Source: an uncultured Bacteroidota bacterium | GTDB taxonomy: Bacteria; Bacteroidota; Bacteroidia; Chitinophagales; LD1 | Assembly (NCBI GenBank): GCA_903861145.1 | Contig: CAIOTH010000052.1 | Span: 1 to 43,984 of the forward strand | Direction of reading: 5' to 3' | Length of the DNA: 43,984 nt | Shown here: positions 42,765 through 43,984 of the stretch, in pieces | Layout of the letters: each line of letters opens with the position of its first letter | Position numbering within the stretch: position 1 is the first letter of the stretch | The notes under the pieces: model-generated | Databases searched by the model: none | Told to the model about the DNA's origin: nothing | Seen by the model: only the letters and a program-made list of their open reading frames with translations | Position numbers and translations under genes: made by a program

Positions 42765-43580
42765 TTTACAGCAGGGGCCTCTTCGGGGTAACCAAACAAG
42801 CGTTTTTGTTTTACAATATCAGCAACGGTATCGGGCACCATTTGCTCCCAACCCTTTTCGCCCGATTTTATCATTTGTATAACCTTAGGCGAAAATATCT
42901 GCATCACATCTTTATTGTAACCCTTCAAGTCAACCAAAAAACCGTTTTGGCATAAATGAATAAACAGGTGTTTCAGGCTCTCCGGAATTTTCAGGTTTTC
43001 GGTAGTTATTACCGGCTTATCCTTTTCGGGCTGATACGGATAAACCAACATTTGCGCATTGCGCATAAATATTTCGCCAAAATAATGCAGCAATTCGCCA
43101 GGGCCGGTTTTGTAATACTTCTCGTTAAACAACTCAACAATGTTCAATATGCCCAGTATAATACCAATGCTTTGAGGTTTGCACCGGTCAAGATAGTTAA
43201 CCAAAACATCATGCTTGTGGCAATTAGAAACCATAACGGTGTAACCCAGGCTGCAAAGAATATCGGCCCGGTCTAAAAAATCCTTCGTATCAAAATCACC
43301 ATCCCCCGACAAGTTGTTCAAGGTAATTTCGGCCAGCAAAACCAAATCATCGGTATCGCCCTGCTGGCTTTTAAAATACTCCATGCCACAGCGCATCATA
43401 TCCTCGTTAACTTTTGTTACCGGCCTGAACCTGCCACGAAGGCAAAGAATATTCTTTTTATACAGCAAATCTTTGGGTTGGTAGGCATCCTTATCGGCAC
43501 CAAAAATAGTACCATCGGTATATCGCTTTTTAACCAGCTGCAATGCCAGGAGTCGGTTATCTATTTTGTCGAAGTAAGGC
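42761..43580 (-). pseudogene. C-terminal part of a conserved protein, apparently 5'-truncated
   Basis: I do not recognise a named function. The reading frame stays open from about 43592, past the first usable start (a TTG at 43543). The upstream part (PYFDKIDNRLLALQLVKKRYTDG) already reads like the interior of a soluble protein, which continues LLYKKNILCLRGRFRPVTKVN, SLGYTVMVSNCHKHDVL, FNEKYYKTGPGELLHYFGEIF and ends KRLFGYPEEAPAVK. My inference is that the N-terminal part is missing: the preceding DNA on the same strand belongs to a recombinase fragment, with the join near 43579. Translation could still begin at the TTG and give 260 residues. Coupled by ATGA to the S4 gene. Confidence 0.6.
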
Positions 43581-43728
43581 CCGTTGCGGGGTCAAACTCC
43601 TTTTCTTTCAGGTAGGTTTTAAGTCCAATATCCTTAAATTTTGTTCCTGTGTAAATCCTGACTACTAAAGGATAAGTTTCATCCTGTAGCTTTCTTCTTT
43701 TGTCCAAAAGGACTTTAAATGTGCTCAT
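43561..43728 (-). pseudogene. Truncated tyrosine recombinase: arm-binding domain only
   Basis: A 55-residue frame, MSTFKVLLDKRRKLQDETYP then LVVRIYTGTKFKDIGLKTYL and KEKEFDPATG, then a short junk end (LTSTK) and a stop. The first 50 residues match the N-terminal arm-type DNA-binding domain of Bacteroidota integrases (full length about 400 residues). The core-binding and catalytic domains (R...HxxR...Y) are absent. The sequence changes abruptly after the ATG of FDPATG to that of another gene. Two 11-base direct repeats lie just upstream (43758-43779), as expected for arm sites. A relic or a misjoined end. Confidence 0.75.
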
Positions 43729-43757
43729 GGTTTGTGGTTAAACCAAGCTCACACAAA

Positions 43758-43779
43758 ATTTGCAAGTCATTTGCAAGTT
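43758..43779. repeat. Tandem 11-base direct repeat upstream of the recombinase fragment
   Basis: ATTTGCAAGTC (43758-43768) followed directly by ATTTGCAAGTT (43769-43779). Located 30 bases before the recombinase ATG; a candidate pair of arm-type sites bound by the adjacent domain, or part of its promoter. Confidence 0.5.
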
Positions 43780-43818
43780 AAACCCTGAAAACAGTTACTT
43801 TTTTTAGCGAAAAAAATT

Positions 43819-43826
43819 TACTTTTG
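43819..43826 (+). promoter_or_regulatory. TAnnTTTG box of the Arg-type tRNA half
   Basis: TACTTTTG, exact consensus, ending 12 bases before the tRNA 5' end at 43839. No TTTG at 19 bases upstream. The spacing fits a tRNA promoter with a short leader. Confidence 0.6.
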
Positions 43827-43838
43827 CGCCCGTTCAAC

Positions 43839-43882
43839 GACCCGGTAGCTCAGCTGGATAGAGCAACAGTTTTCGAGACTGT
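43839..43882 (+). pseudogene. 5' half of a tRNA gene (Arg-type), 3' half missing
   Basis: Acceptor strand GACCCGG (43839-43845), TA, D-stem GCTC/GAGC with loop AGCTGGATA, then anticodon stem ACAGT/ACTGT (43866-43870, 43878-43882). After this the expected T-arm (GGTTCGAATCC-like) and acceptor complement CCGGGTC are absent; instead the sequence is the reverse complement of another tRNA. As written the loop would give anticodon TCG, but that loop belongs to the opposite-strand tRNA-Ser, so the original identity is uncertain; the D-arm fits tRNA-Arg. Confidence 0.72.
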
Positions 43883-43909
43883 TCCATTCAACCGCTCTGG
43901 CATCTTTCC
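43866..43909 (-). pseudogene. 5' half of tRNA-Ser(CGA), 3' half missing
   Basis: Minus strand: acceptor GGAAAGA (43909 down to 43903), TG, the D-arm CCAGAGCGGTTGAATGG typical of tRNA-Ser, then anticodon stem ACAGT, loop CTCGAAA (anticodon CGA) and ACTGT. The long variable arm, T-arm and 3' acceptor strand that must follow are replaced by the reverse complement of the Arg-type tRNA half. A promoter-like TATATTCG lies at 43915-43922 on the minus strand. Confidence 0.78.
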
Positions 43910-43914
43910 GGGGA

Positions 43915-43922
43915 CGAATATA
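43915..43922 (-). promoter_or_regulatory. Promoter-like TATATTCG of the tRNA-Ser half
   Basis: Minus strand TATATTCG, five bases before the tRNA-Ser 5' end. It is the same variant box as that in front of the candidate small RNA at 8281-8288. Confidence 0.45.
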
Positions 43923-43955
43923 GGGCATTCGCAAATACTTATTTATTAAAAACCC

Positions 43956-43984
43956 ATGGCTATTCCTTTCGTCAGCTTTGCGTA
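43956..43984 (+). CDS. Possible start of a gene cut by the window edge
   Basis: ATG at 43956 opens a frame MAIPFVSFA to the end of the window, only nine codons. The sequence IPFVSF resembles the start of DegT/DnrJ-type sugar aminotransferases, but this is too short to claim. Divergent from the tRNA-Ser half. Confidence 0.2.

Noticed and set aside
43839-43909. Complete tRNA gene on either strand
   Set aside because: Neither strand has a T-arm with GGTTCGA-type sequence or a 3' strand complementary to the acceptor; each reads only as a 5' half.

Overview
The window looks like a chromosomal segment of a Bacteroidota bacterium of the Chitinophagales/Sphingobacteriales/Cytophagales type. The evidence is: five large secreted proteins with C-terminal type IX secretion (T9SS) sorting domains; start codons without Shine-Dalgarno sequences; promoter boxes of the Bacteroidota form TAnnTTTG (a textbook TTTG-N19-TACATTTG precedes the SWIB gene); and Bacteroidota-type families such as the RemB/Wzi-like barrel, the START-like protein beside an LptF/G permease, and a DUF1800/DUF1501 pair. 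Most of it is ordinary core and secretome sequence. The genus cannot be named from the sequence.

Layout. 1-1800: the 5' part of alaS (minus), divergent from an M23 peptidase and a MerR regulator. 1797-8110: a Wzi/RemB-like outer membrane barrel, small membrane proteins, a lipoprotein MsrB, a CxxCH-bearing T9SS protein, MarC, DUF1003 and a cold-shock protein. 8111-8455: a 345-base gap with a strong candidate small RNA that has its own promoter-like box and terminator. 8456-16119: a sugar-phosphate isomerase, an RluD-type pseudouridine synthase, the DUF1800-DUF1501 pair, a PAP2 phosphatase and ribBA. 16276-25641: an envelope glycan region with three glycosyltransferases, an LptF/G-type permease, a second PAP2 phosphatase and an ArnT-like glycosyltransferase. 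25716-34780: a secreted Ig-repeat protein with seven repeats of exactly 276 bases, a probable operon nth - CDF transporter - methyltransferase - NUDIX, a small T9SS protein, an FAD oxidoreductase and a SWIB-domain protein with a histone-H1-like tail. 34900-35056: a 157-base element with 31-base inverted ends. 35099-36591: pyrR-pyrB. 36789-42233: a collagen-like secreted protein and a 1312-residue T9SS protein carrying SprB-like repeats, five Fn3 domains and a phosphoesterase. 42381-43984: an S4 RNA-binding protein, then a rearranged end.

The most unusual part is the last 450 bases. The arm-binding domain of a Bacteroidota tyrosine recombinase is cut off and joined to the C-terminal part of an unrelated gene. 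Just beyond it, the 5' halves of two different tRNA genes (an Arg-type on plus, Ser-CGA on minus), each keeping a promoter-like box, meet head-to-head and share a single anticodon stem-loop. This is either the scar of site-specific recombination in tRNA anticodon loops or a contig-end misassembly. Read mapping would separate the two.

Functionally the window is dominated by cell envelope and surface work: cell wall hydrolase, LPS transport, glycan synthesis and T9SS cargo. Housekeeping genes (alaS, ribBA, pyrRB, nth, rluD) lie in between. No complete mobile element, CRISPR array, rRNA or intact tRNA was seen.
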